Assembly (NCBI GenBank): GCA_011947345.1
Contig: JAAVTG010000614.1
Coordinates: 124,001-188,000, forward strand
DNA length: 64,000 nt
Direction of reading: 5' to 3'
Source: Phytophthora quininea
Lineage: Eukaryota; Oomycota; Peronosporomycetes; Peronosporales; Peronosporaceae
Shown here: positions 10,812 to 22,460 of the stretch, piece after piece
Layout: each line of letters starts with the position of its first letter
Position numbering within the stretch: position 1 is the stretch's first letter
The notes under the pieces: model-generated
The model's input: only the letters and a program-made list of their open reading frames with translations
What the model was told of the DNA's origin: nothing
Databases searched by the model: none
Position numbers and translations under genes: made by a program

Positions 10812-13800
10812 ATGACGCCATACAAGTGCTCAAGATGTGCAAGTAGTTTCGCTAAAAATGCCAAAAGGATCAACATTTCCAGAAAGTACATCAGATGACT
10901 ACACTTTTGAAATTTTGGAATGGCAAAGTGGTCGAGGTGTTACGCAGCGCAACAACAAATGATTTTGAATGCCCAGTTTGTAAAAAGCTGTTCAAATGGC
11001 CAAAAGCTATTCAGAAACACGCGAAACGTGATTGTATCCCGCGACCCAGTTCGTCACGTTTGAAACGCGCTGTACAACGAACAGAAAAGGATTTCACTAC
11101 TCCGGAAAGTTTGCGCAGTCTTGGCCTCTCCGTAAATCCAGAGGTACAAATATTGATATGCGCTTCATGCCAATAGTGTGTTGGCCATTCAGCGACCAAG
11201 GTTCGATCACATTTGGCAAGATTGCATACATTTAGTGACGGAAGAAGTCCCCCGACAGTCGGTCAACTAGAATTCATGTTGAAAACAGTTTCTCTTTGTT
11301 CGGAACAAACACTAGTGAAGGCGAGTCGTGGCGGTAACAAGTTTATTCGCGGTCTTCCTGTGTTAGATGGCGAAAAATGTTCCAATTGCGGCTATTTGTG
11401 CTGCTGTGCTAGAACAATGCAGCGCCATCTAAAAGGACACACTATGGCTGCAGCTGAACCGGTCAAACTTCAGACTTTTTTGAGGCCCAAGGACGCATTT
11501 TTTCAGTGGATTATGGTCGAGATGAGGTTTCCGTTGAGGACGGATTTGACTAAGAACTTTCAAAGTTCAACCTTTTTCTTCGCGCAAATGACTCTGTAGC
11601 AAGGGATGGAGATCTGATTAATCCCCTGTTTCGACAACTGCAGTGGCATAAAAATTACCGAAGTATACCGAAACGAGTTGCTCCACATTAATGAAAGTGT
11701 GTCGAGCATCTACGGCATCTAGCACAGCTGCCAATATACACGCAGTGGTCACTCACTTTTTCACGAAAAGTATCGGCGTCCTTAGCACAACGCCTTATTT
11801 AATTCGGCGCTACGTGTTAGCAGGAGGTTTCGAGGTTTCGAATCAGACCAAGGGATTTAGTGCTGTTCTAGACGCCACAGAGTCGTATCAACGTCACATG
11901 ACACGCCTACTGTACATGGTTGCAGAGTGTAGCAAGATGGCAAAGAAGGAGCACACATTTGGACCTTCATTCCGAGCCAATGTGTTGATGATACTGTAGC
12001 GGAGTTGATGCGTACATGCGATGAAGATGGTTTTGACGCAACCTCGGATCAAGTCCAGAACATTCTATTGCGAGTATTAGAGGCGCTTTTCGTGACGGAG
12101 TCAAACATTGGAGCATTGAAACCTCAAGACGATTTTGAGGCTTTTACAGTTTATCGTTATGTAGTATGCTCCAGCATAATCGGTGGCGAATTGAATCATC
12201 TGGAATTGCTGGAACCAAATAACATTACCAGTATTTGCGCCAGCTTAATCTATTGGGCTCGAATGTATGTAGTTGTTACAATCGCTCCGAAGGCACCCAA
12301 TGCCATCGACGAACACCTATACTATATTCGCGACGGTGTACGAACAAGTTTTAATGCGCTGCTGGAAATTATGAAGCTTGGAAAGCACCTATCGGGCCCT
12401 CAGGAAGGTCAAAACCCGATAGTACACTGGATAGACGACGAAATGACCTCGTTGGTATGTAAAACAACAAGGGTAACCCAAGAGGGCCTTCGGAAGATGG
12501 CGGGACTTCTTACAGAAAGCATGAAAAAGTCATTGCAAAACAATTTGCTACGTGGCCTTGATATTGAGCAAAATCAATCCCAACTCAACTCAAAACGGCT
12601 CGTCAATGATATTAATGCCAGAGCTGATGGCACTTGGTTCATGAAAAGAGCCGAAAATCAACTTGTTAGTACCCATAAGGATTTGTTACGTTTCTTGGCT
12701 TCTACCAATTGCAGGGACAGCTTGTGGTCGAATGGGTCGTGGCACAAACAACGAGTGAAGAAATGGTTTCTTGAGTGTGACGAATTCATGGATGACATGG
12801 TAATTACGATGCATTTTATGTTTGGACAACCTGCTCGAGCATCCGAACTTGCCACGTTTCGATTACGAGATAGTAACTTGGAATTTCGATCGGTATTTTC
12901 AATTCGCAATCGCTTCTCGACCGTACAGGTATATCACAAAAGCATAAATGTCACTGGGATGTTCAAGCCAATAGCTCGCTTTGCCCCTTCCGTATTAAAC
13001 TCGGAGATCATTCTGTACTTCTATTTAGTTCGACCAGTCCAAGCGTATCTTTTCGGGCAAATTTTTCCAGACCACAAAAGTTCTGCATCGCTTTACCTTG
13101 ATTTCTTGTTCGTTAAGACGGGCAAGAAAATGGATGCAGAGCAAGTTCGAAGAAGTATTGCAAAGGGATTCTCAAAATTTAGCGATATGAAACTCGACGT
13201 ATCCACGTACCGTCACGTTGCCGTTGCGCTGATAGATCCTCACTTTCGAGATCAGCGGATGTCCGATGATCTATATGATGAACAAGCTGGTCACAGTCAA
13301 GACACAGCATCAAAAGTATACGCAAGAGGAGACAATGACCCCTCTTGCCTGTCGTGGAACCAATTGCATAAGTTCTGGCTTGGCTCTTACGAGTGGCACA
13401 AATTTCTAGGTTTAAATTCAAAGTCCTTGCCAATGCTTCCAGTTAGAAGCACAACAAATAATGAATCCCAGCCGCCACGGCATCACCATGACCACGAAGT
13501 CCAGCTGCATGCACCACCTGCGTGTAGTGCACCACTACAGCTAGCGAACCATATTTATTTCCACCACTATCACCTAGCGCATTTGCTCGCGCTAAGGAGG
13601 TCATCGAGAGATTTACGAGCAACCCGATGGCATCGTTCCGGAGCGTCGAACAGGGCATTTCATTGGCGGCACTTTCTTCATCGCCATTAAAGCATCGCCT
13701 CATTATCTTGCCCACAGGAGAAGGCAAGAGCTTGCTTTATATGGCCCAGTTTTATCTTGATGCTAGCAGCTTGAAATCGTCAGTCGTTATCGTACCGACT

Positions 13801-15339
13801 GTCGCTCTACTTAACGAATCGGTGCTTAAAGTAAGGCTTCGAAACCTCACTGCCTGTAAGTATTCTAGGGAACTGCGGCACTCTGGAAAAAGATTTCAAT
13901 TGATTTCTGCTGCAGTAGAACAGGTTGGTCAGGAGAACTTTCGAGCTTATTTGAACCTCTTGAAGGCGCGAGCACAGCTACATACGATTTTTGTGGATGA
14001 AGCGCACCTCATCATTTCGGCTTCTTCTTATCGCCCCCAAATGGCTTTCACCCCAACCTTGACAAATTTGGAGTACCAATAGTCCTTCTTTCTGCTACTG
14101 TACCTATTCAAATGAAAAGATCTTGCTGTACTGTTCCAACTCGAGTTTGAAACCATTAGATCACGGACGAATCGAGAAAATATTTCATACTGTGTCAAAC
14201 AAGTCGTTGATTTGGGAGCCGAGGCTTCTGTAGTGATGCGTGATCAACACGTGAAGTGTATGGGAACTTATGATAGATGTATAGCCTACTGTGCTACACG
14301 AACTGATGTTGATAAATTTTGCACAAATACCACATTGCCGGTCTCCAGATTTCACGCGGGAATGGATCCGCAAGACCAGGCAAAGGCAATTGCGAAGTGG
14401 AAATGTGGTAGCTCCGTCTGGATTGTTGCGACCAATGCTTTCGGCGTCGGGATTGATTATCCGCACGTTCGAATGGTACTTCATATAGGAAGCCCGTGGT
14501 CTATCCTCGATTATGCCCAAGAAACTGGCAGGGCGGGGAGGGACGGCCTTACCAGTCAAGCGTTGACCTTGACAAATCTGCGATACCAAAAGCATATCAG
14601 CAATGCTGTGGATCACTTGTCGGTTAGGAGCTTCACTGAAGTCACAAAATTCTTAAATGACACCAAGCAGTGCCGGAGACAGCAGCTCCAGCTGGTCCTT
14701 GATGGGGACGGCCTTCCTGCATGGCTAACAATTTATTCGAGCCCTGAGATGTTTGTGAGAAAAGACTTACTGTGAACGCGCCATTCAAAACGATGGACAG
14801 GTTGATTCAGTGGCATTAGTGGCCAAGCGTCAAAATTCCAACGATAGAATTATTCAGGGGAGGGGATCTGTGAGTTTCTAACGAGCTTGCCCGTGTCGTC
14901 ATGTGCGGTTTGTTGGATTAATGACCGCTTACCACTTCGGAACAGTCAAGCTTGTCAATGCCTTGTGAAGGCATGTTTTAAGTGCCTATATCGCAGTCAT
15001 CGCTCGAAGGAATGCCCATATAGAATGGTTTTTCAGCCGGGGACCTGCTATATCTATGACCTACCATGGATTGACCTCGCCGGAACTGGTCCGATGCATC
15101 AACCTGAAGTGTTTCACCAGTGTAGCTACCCCGTGAAGGGATTTGTCATTACCGCGGTCTGGGCAGCATTTCACAGAGGGATCTGTGATGGAGTTCCTAG
15201 CGAACCGAAGTTATTTTCGAAATGGTTGACGAAAAGAGCGGATTCGTCACTATTCTCTAACCTGGTTGTGCGATTTCATCAGCTTGTGAAAAAGCACGGG
15301 CTAGTACTACCACCTGCGTCATCCGTCGCGCTGGTGTGA
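10812..15339 (+). pseudogene. Zn-finger / tyrosine-recombinase-like / RecQ helicase fusion, copy 1
   Basis: Starts at ATG 10812 with a CSRC finger, then CPVCKKLF...KHAKRDC (about 10970-11030). An OrsD-like zinc domain follows (CASC, interrupted by TAG 11174-11176; then IRGLPVLDGEKCSNCGY at 11350-11400 and a trailing H-x3-H). The long frame 12005-13690 holds the recombinase-like core: GQPARASELATFR (12823-12860), a YHKS lysine, VSTYRHVAVAL and AGHSQDTASKVYARG with H-x8-Y. RecQ motifs come next: LPTGEGKSLL (motif I, 13708-13737), FVDEAHL (II, 13990), LLSATVP (III, other frame, near 14090), ATNAFGVGIDYPH (V) and QETGRAGRDG (VI, 14518-14547), then CRRQQLQLVLDG. It ends with a canonical knuckle CFKCLYRSHRSKEC. 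Several frameshifts and stops. Confidence 0.8.
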
Positions 15340-15439
15340 TATGGCCAATGATGGTCAAACCCGTGGATGGTGCTCTGGGTCGGTGGCAACATAGAGGAAT
15401 CATACACATGCTAATACCAGTCATTTGTCCAATTTACCC

Positions 15440-16111
15440 GAATCAACCGTGTCGACACAGCTGATTTATTTACACAAAAACTACCGTCAATCGTCAGCCT
15501 GCGCTGGCATAATATCCTTAAAACATTGATCGACTACATCACCTTTTCATCTTCTCCCAAGATACTGCGCCATGCGTTTTACGAACTGCCGTTCAGATGC
15601 ATCCTTCGTAATCGTGCTCTACGGTGGAGCAAGGCGCCAGAGTTTCACTTTTCGTACATTCGCAGAGTCACAAGATTCTTGAAACCTCATGGCACAGGAT
15701 CGATCAAATTTCGCAATTTATGCTGCACACTCGCAGAGCACTACTTCTGGTGTTTTGTAGGTATTCTAGGCGGTAGTCGTCGTCAACTGCTGTTTTCAGC
15801 AGAATATGTTCGGCATTTCATCCTATCCTCAGCTCCAGAATCGTTCTGCGTAATACATATCGGCTTGATCATCAGGTTTTTATCGTGTTCTACCGCATCC
15901 TGCAGCTGGAGGTATTAGAGTTGTGGCAACTTCGAACAACCACCAGCATTTGGAGTGAAAGTTAATGGATTGGTTCCTACTGAGCCGAAAAAGCGCTTCT
16001 TCCCATAGTTGCGGCTTCAAGACTGGACAAAGCTCCTTCAAAACGTGCCAGATATTGCTCATCACCCGATGGAAGACTTAGTTGCCAGAATGAACAACGC
16101 ATTGATCAGAC
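15440..16111 (+). pseudogene. Non-LTR (LINE) ORF2 fragment
   Basis: Frames here match, piece by piece, the post-RT part of the LINE on the minus strand at 60.9-63.4 kb. FRNLCCTLAEHYFW corresponds to FRALCRELAKHKSY. LPHPAAGGIRVVATSN corresponds to LPHPDEGGMQEVRSTN. VNGLVPTEPKKRFFP corresponds to LSSCLPTEPSTRFFP. LLQNVPDIAHHPMEDL corresponds to ILQQVPELMHHPMEDL. There are frameshifts between pieces and no RT core. It ends abruptly at about 16111, where polygalacturonase coding sequence begins without spacer. Confidence 0.7.
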
Positions 16112-16960
16112 ATTGCCATCGACTTCATGGGCACCACCACGTTCGGCACGCAGAAGTGGGAGGGTCCGCTCATCCTGCTCACGGGCAACGACCTGACCGC
16201 GGCCGGCTCCGGCACCTCGACGGCCAGGGAGACTGGTATTGGGAGTAAGGCACGTCCATCGACAAGCCCGTGTTCTTCCGCATGCACAAGGCCATCTCGT
16301 CCACGCTCTTGCGCTTCACCATTAAGAACATGCCGTACCGCACCTTCAGCATCATCAACTCGCAGCAGACCACCCTCACCGGCTTAACGCTCGACTCGAG
16401 CGCCGGCAACGGTCTCGCCAAGACCACCGACGGCTTCGACCTCACCAAGAACGACCACATCACCATCACCGGTAACAAGATCTACAACCAGGACGACTGC
16501 CTGGCCATGCGTCCAACAACAACACGGTCATCAGCAGCAACACTTGCAGCAGCAGCCACGGTATCTCCATCGGCTCTCTCGGCGGCATTACCGTCGACCA
16601 GTCCATCACGGTCGAGGGGCTCACGGTCGAGGGTAACACCATCGAGAACTCGGACAACGGCATCCGCCTCAAGACCATCATCGGGCTCCAGGGTCTCGTC
16701 TCCAACATCAAGTACAACGACAACACTCTCTCCAACGTCAAGAACACCATCGTGCTGCACTCAGACTACAGCAAGTCCAAGGGCGGCTATTCGGATGCTC
16801 CCACGAGCAAGGTGACCATCCAGGGAGTGTCTGTCAACGGCCTCTTAGGCACGGCCACCAACCTGTACGACATCGTGGTGAACCCCAGCGTGATGTCGGA
16901 TTGATCGTTCTCCGGCATATGGGCGGCATCCAGCAACAAGAAAGAGTTGAGCTCGTCCAT
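16112..16960 (+). pseudogene. Polygalacturonase (GH28) relic, 5'-truncated
   Basis: Endo-polygalacturonases hydrolyse pectin of plant cell walls outside the cell. The frame begins inside the family at DFMGTTTFGTQKWEGPL and continues with PVFFRMHKAISSTLLRFTIK, FSIINSQQTTLTGLTLD, then catalytic motifs TDGFDLT, NQDDCLAM, SHGISIGSLGG and GIRLKTI. These cover the aspartates, the glycine-histidine motif and the RxK motif, here slightly altered. Damage: a TAA near 16247, a short deletion with frame change at about 16510, and TGA where a Trp is usual near the C-terminus (16902). Signal peptide and first third are missing, replaced by the LINE fragment. Such enzymes form large families in Phytophthora. 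Confidence 0.85.
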
Positions 16961-17077
16961 CACCTTCTCCAGCGCGTGGTCGAGTTTCCAGGTTGTAGAT
17001 CGTCTCTCCAGACGGGCGGTGCGGCGCTCGGCTCTCGGCGTCTGTTTGCGAAATAAAAGACTATTAATAGTATGCTT

Positions 17078-17166
17078 CCCAGTAGTCGCACTTGAAATAG
17101 TTTTTGTTAGCTGTTTGTGTTAACAAAATAATCAATTAATCGGGCATTAATAAATTGGCAGCTGCG
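17078..17166. repeat. Dispersed repeat, inverted copy at 56143-56220
   Basis: This stretch is the reverse complement, with a few changes and small insertions, of 56143-56220: blocks CCCAGTAGTCGCACTTGAAA, TTTTTGTTAG, TTTGTGTTAACAAA and TTGGCAGCTGCG are shared in order. It lies just before a sequence at 17200-17265 that resembles the 3' end of the LINE family in minus orientation (compare 57067 and 60922). Confidence 0.65.
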
Positions 17167-17269
17167 GATTTTGTAAGGTTGCGTAGTTGTAGTTGAGTTG
17201 AAATGATTTGATTAACTTGTTAGCGAATTCTCTCGTCTGGAAGGTGTAGCTTAGATAATCTATCTAATC

Positions 17270-18427
17270 AAGAATCCACTCGCAGAATTCATCTAAACTC
17301 GCGGGAACCTAATACTCTGCGGCCGTGCTAGAGGAATGTCCTTCGGGGAACAAACCCCAATTGCCGGACCAGTTCTGCAATTGCGGAGCAATCGCAATGG
17401 AGATCCGCCGCATACTGGTAAACGAATAGGTAGCGTGTCTTATAGCAGATTAGCGATGCTTAGCATTCCTGCCTCCGGCTCACGGAATTGAATGTCATTT
17501 TGCAATCTCCATGTGGCACGGACAACAACAGCAGTCTGCACTTTCCAAAACAGCAGCAATTATTTTTGTTTCTCTCCACCTTGTGCGGATATATTGTAGC
17601 TTTGGAAAAGCAACGGCCTCCAGCTTTGAGATGGTCGGAAGATTGATGGCCACGGAGCCAACGTTTGCCTCCCCAATTGTTCTAAGGCTGGGCGCGTATA
17701 AAAGCAATGCTCAACCCTTGGCACGTAGGACAAACACACTGTTGAATGTTTAGACCCAGCGATCTTAGGAAGTAAGGCCGCGAGCACGCAGTCAAAGAAC
17801 CAAATACAGATGCAGCATTACGTCATGAATCACAGGTAGGAGGAACCCACGAAGCATGCCTGTCGGCCAGTACTATACAGCCTTTATCAAATTAATCATT
17901 TGCAGTATGGCCACCAGTACTACGAAAAACTGGTGGTGACTGCATCGTAATGCTTCTCGCTGCTCTTGGTGCATCGATTGCCACAAACGATGTGGGATCT
18001 TCTTGATATATGCTTACACTAGATAAAATCGCGGACTTTAAACAAATCCCGGACCAAGAGCATTCTGACACGTCGGCACCGAGATATCAATGTCTAGGGT
18101 GCTGGCGTTGTCGGCACGCCGAAAACGCGGCCGCGAGTTGCCAGCGCGACCTCCACCTCCAGCACGTCCACCGCGACATGTCCAGCCACAAAGTGAGCCT
18201 GGCGACGTGCTAGCGCTACTCTTGCTTGGCTTCGGCCACGGCGCGCTGGCTGGCCGACAGAACGGGGAAAGGAGGAGGTCTTGGGGCGTCGCGTGCGGCT
18301 TGGTTCTTCGAGGCTGCTGTGGTGGCGACGATGGTCTCGACTGAGCAATGTGCTATATAAACGTCTTTAGAGCAATTAGGCGGATTTTAGCCAATAGAGG
18401 GGAGGTACCTCCACCGGATCACAGTGC
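17270..18427. other. No confident gene
   Basis: Frames are short. 18090-18350 is GC-rich; on its minus strand one frame reads ETIVATTAASKNQAARDAP and continues about 30 residues, suggesting an old coding piece I cannot name. Nothing else is recognised. Confidence 0.4.
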
Positions 18428-18524
18428 TGCCTCCACCGATTCCATGTAAAAAATGGTCGCCAACTGTAGTTTTGCCTCCATCGCCTCCATCGGTTTGCAC
18501 TGCAGATCGCGTATCATGTATGCA
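18428..18524. repeat. Left copy of 87-97 bp direct repeat
   Basis: Begins TGCCTCCACCGATTCCATGT and ends GCGTATCATGTATGCA; the same sequence, shorter by 10 bp, is at 20138-20224. On the minus strand both copies encode the tail of the nuclease-like pseudogene. The left copy keeps the longer tail, including a duplicated MEAMEAK. Confidence 0.85.
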
Positions 18525-19420
18525 TTACTCACATTTTCTCTATTCCTTCCTCAACTCCATTTTTTCTCTTCTCACACACTCTTATCCTACACACTCACAC
18601 TTTACACTACACCCATTTATTCTCTACATACTCCTTCTTTAAACATTCCTATTTCACATACTCATTCTTCTCGATACAATATCCGCATATCTACTCTTAC
18701 ACACCTCATACACTTACACCTATATACACTCTTACACGATTATATACTATCCATACTCTCCACATACTTCTTCTTCTTCTCGTTTTTCCACATTACTACC
18801 TAACTCTACCAAATCACTCAAATCACCTTTCCGATCAATCCCAATCCATCTCATTATAATCAACTATTATCATTCTTTTCTTTTTTTTTTTCTTTCACTC
18901 CCACTCTATCTCTCTCATTTACCTATCACCAAAGCATACTATTTACACGTTCATTTTACTCAAACCATATACTACGAACACGCAAACACGAACACATCCA
19001 TACACAATAACACGCATTCTCTGCATACATTCCCACTCTACACACTCCTATTCGACACCTACTCCTACTCTACACAAGCGTACACTCACTCACCTTCATA
19101 CGATTCCCAATAACAAATACCACTCTCGCACGCATAGTCATCCATGACCTGTTTCCACTACTTAATATTGATCCTCGTTTCAGTAACTAGTCTACATACC
19201 TTTTTGTCGTTCCCATACACACACATGTATATATGATACAACACGCTTATTCGACACATATTCTCCCTCGACAACAGACTTCCCAACCTCCAATGATACG
19301 CTGCATACACTCGTACTATACAAACATTCAAACCTACATACGCACATTCAGTTGCTACACATATTCCGACCTTACACACCATTTGTCTCATAATCACATA
19401 CTCAAGGACGTACTTTCATT
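18523..19420. repeat. G-depleted C/T/A low-complexity tract
   Basis: The plus strand from 18523 to 18672 has no G at all, and G remains rare to about 19420, with recurring CACAYTCT, CTACACAC and TACTC words. The minus strand is correspondingly C-depleted and purine-rich. Plus-strand reading frames here are composition artefacts. Confidence 0.9.
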
Positions 19421-20137
19421 ACGTTCTTCGTTGAGTCCGACCAGCAAGTTCACCTTGCGTCGAAACATATCTCTTCACTGTTTCGATTGAGTCGGGCGTA
19501 CGATGCCTGCAATGGCTTTTGTGAACGCTCATTGGCGGATGCACCAGTTTCTGTCGCTGCAAACCATCACCATCTTCTTCCCCACATACGCAAACGTAGT
19601 CTCGCAAGTTCTCATCCCAAACGGGAGTAAGCGGCCGTAATTACCCTTACTGATCGTCGATTGGTTGACAGGCCTGTCTCTATCACTTCGCAGTGTCGCC
19701 ATTGTGTTCCGCGTATACAAACACGTGATTCTCCAAGGTTTTAGTCGAAGCAGGTGTGTGCCACCGTAGATAACGTTGCTACTCGCTGATTGGGTGATGG
19801 GCCTGTCTCTGTCACATCAGACTATCACCATCATGTTCCCCGTATATGAAAACATAGTCTCCCAAGTTTTCAGCCCAATCGGGTGTGTACAGCCGTAGTT
19901 ATCTTTGCTGATCGCTGATTGGATGATGGTACTGTCTCTTTCACATGGTAGTTCCACCATCGTGTTCACAGACATTTAAAACGTATGTGTACTTAGTTTC
20001 ACTATGTGCGGGCTACTTCTGTATTTTTGTCGCCGCGCCCACCAATGCATGTGGTGCTAATACGTATGAAGAGCACTTTTCGTTTTCGACCAATAATTAT
20101 CCGAGATTGAAGTACTTTCGGCCTATCATATTGGGGG
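18525..20137. mobile_element. 1.6 kb insert of unknown type between direct repeats
   Basis: The segment separates two copies of a roughly 90 bp sequence and splits a minus-strand pseudogene (body right, tail left). It carries no protein I recognise. The left half is extremely poor in G on the plus strand; the right half contains tandem 128-129 bp units. It could be an insertion with a long target duplication or the result of local duplication plus satellite expansion. No inverted or LTR-type ends were found. Confidence 0.45.
19549..19983. repeat. Tandem repeat, 128-129 bp units, 3.4 copies
   Basis: Units at 19549-19676, 19677-19805, 19806-19934 and a partial one from 19935. Each starts near TCTCTNTCAC, contains CACCATC and GTTCCCCRTAT-like blocks, a GCCGTAGTTA-like block, and ends TGATTGGNTGAYRGNCCTG. 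The units are diverged, so the array is not recent. Confidence 0.8.
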
Positions 20138-20224
20138 TGCCTCCACCGATTCCATGTAAAAAAGGTCGCCAACTGTAGTTTTGCCTCCACAGGTTTGCAC
20201 TGCAGATCGCGTATCATGTATGCA
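20138..20224. repeat. Right copy of the 87-97 bp direct repeat
   Basis: Partner of 18428-18524, lacking one T in the A-run and a 9 bp CCTCCATCG-type unit. It is continuous with the body of the minus-strand pseudogene to its right. Confidence 0.85.
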
Positions 20225-20670
20225 GGGAGATCTTTCATCATCGCGAACACCTTCCTAGCCATTGGCAGCAGGGTCGGCGGAAACTCGTGGGTCGCCGATT
20301 CCACGCCGTTCAATACGATCTCGTACTTGATTGACCTGTTAGAACGCTCAAGAAACGTCTAGTTCTGCTGGTCGGTGCAGATTCCCTTGACGGTGGCCCA
20401 GTCCTCATTCAGCTGCTTGTTGATGATTCTTGCCACTTCCGTTGTTGCCATGGTCTGGTATGTACCCTGGGTGACGTTCACGTTCTTCGCCTCAATCACG
20501 ATCAACTTGCGCGCTACCTTCTGTACCCCCATCGAAATGACGATAGGGGCGAGCTGTTGACTCCTTCAGCACTAATCGGCACCTCTGGCTCCAGGATCAG
20601 CCTGTTGAGACGAGGTGGTGAGCCTTTTCGTCCAGAGTATAGCGGCCCAAAGTTAAAGTACTCCTTAATA
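20138..20670 (-). pseudogene. PD-(D/E)xK nuclease-like domain, Crinkler-type C-terminus
   Basis: Minus-strand frames read LNRLILEPEVPIS, then after a shift LAPIVISMGVQKVARK leading into LIVIEAKNVNVTQGTYQ, then ATTEVARIINKQLNEDW, a TAG near 20360, and YEIVLNGVESATHEFPP. The acidic EP, later E-x-K (IEAK) and trailing Q resemble the restriction-endonuclease-like fold found in the variable C-terminal modules of oomycete Crinkler proteins and some mobile elements. I see no Crinkler leader, so the parent gene type is inference. It carries a frameshift and a stop, and the tail is interrupted by the 1.6 kb insert. Confidence 0.5.
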
Positions 20671-22460
20671 TAACCGCCCAGTCCCTGAAATCAAGGATCA
20701 GGTAGTATAATCAAGGATTGGCGTGTACCCAGTGAATCCCTCTTGGTTAGATTGACCTCGAGGCACCGCCCACCATGTAGTTCTGAAATTCGAGTGTCTT
20801 GGTTGTTGTTACTTCGACTTGGGCCTTGGTACTTGATCCAGAGCCACGCCCAAAACCAGGAATAATCAACGATATCCATGATTTAGGTGCCGATTCAATG
20901 ATCAAGGGCCCACGCGCAGTCCACACAACCGGAAAAGCCAGCAATATAATATAAACAGAATCCACAAACGACACGTTATACAGAGCCCTTGTTATTTGTC
21001 TTAGCCGAGGACTTAGGCTAATCACCGGTGTCAAAGGGGCTTCAGGTCCTGGATAACCGGATGGTCCAAAACGCCCACAACGTACACGCACCACTCTCTT
21101 TGAGAGAAATCCACAATCGATCTCACAGCTTTGTCCAACGCTTCACCTCCACAGCCTTCTGTCACGGAACGAGGGTCGACTCTGGCCCAGATGCCCTTGA
21201 ACGCAGGATATGACATGGGTCAAGGAGCAAGCCCTGTCCAACTAACCCACGGAATAAGCGGGGCTTGAACCTGAGCGAGCGCGCCCAGAACCCCAACCTA
21301 TCTGTGCCCTGAACTCGGTTGGAGTCCCGCAGACAGCACGCTCTTGACGACTGAACGCGATCCTTGTCCTGCAGCGACGGCGCGCCTTGATCCACCCACA
21401 GGCTGTTCGGCGGGTCGATGTGGCTGCCTGCACAGCACACACAGAGGCAGACTTGGGCCCGAAGAATTGGCCCACTTGCGCTTGACAGGGAAAAATGAAC
21501 TCTGTTTGAAGTTAATGGCTAGCGTTCTCCTGCATGAATGCTAATCTGTGTGGACCACTTGAGTTGACTTCATTGACTATCACTTGACTTGAGTACAGGC
21601 GTTTGGTTGCACGTCGTGAGCCGTCGCCCCTTATTTGGCAACGTGACCTTTCCGGAAAGATTTGGAAAGATCTCACGACTCTGTCGCTCATGAGCCCAAC
21701 GTATCCTGGAGTATGCCTCTTGGGCTTCAGAACTGGAACACCGCTAATCCAGGAGTATCTGATCCAGAAACCATGATCCAGAAAATATCTGAACCAGGCA
21801 GTCTGGTACAGTGTTCTTTGGCGAAAACCATCAAACCCCAGCCATGGATCAGGGCTCTGGTTCATCCATATTCAGCTTCGCGGTCATGGATCAAAGATTT
21901 CAAAAGCAGCGGCAACGTGGTAACAATGTACACACATCGCTCAATCTGAAGTCCGAGCTAGGCTCAAGGACCATAGAGTCTCGACCTAGAATCCGAGAAA
22001 TATTCTCGGATTAGGGAGCCGCATATCTTCGATCAAAGATCTCGGGGCCTTGAAAGCTTGATTCAGGATTTTCGCTGTTCGTCCAGGGCTGCATACACTG
22101 CAAGCACTGGAATATGGTCTTGTGTTGAGGTTGAAAAGGGTAGATCCTTGGTTATCGGTGCCAGAATCAAGATTTTCGTAATATTTCCTCGAATTCCGGG
22201 ACAGATTCAGGATCTAGGTGCTGGTCTAGGAAGTTTTCCAGCTGATTGTTGTATATAACGTGTCAAGCCAAGCGGGAAGCACTGTCCGATACATTCATGG
22301 CAAGCTTTTAGGGAAACCCGCATCAGGACGAGGGGCGACTTGGACAGAGCGTCTAACTCAAGGGCCCTGAACGTGCACATTCAAAACCAGACACTTCCAA
22401 GTCTAGGGCCCATGCTTGACTCAGCAACCCAACCAGAAAACGACCAATCATTCCCTCTTT
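20671..22460. repeat. Degenerate LTR-like repeat debris
   Basis: No open frame with recognisable domains. Words shared with 39.8-41.5 kb include CTTGAACGCAGG (about 21192), TGACTTGAGTACAGG (about 21588) and CAGGACGAGGGGCG (about 22325). A perfect 10 bp inverted repeat with a 3 bp loop, AATCCGAGAA-ATA-TTCTCGGATT, is at 21990-22012. Probably old LTR retrotransposon non-coding DNA, but no paired LTR ends were proved. Confidence 0.4.

Noticed and set aside
18424..18803. Open plus frames rich in Ser/Leu/Thr/Tyr/His
   Set aside because: They arise because G-free sequence lacks TGA and TAG stop codons; no protein-like structure.
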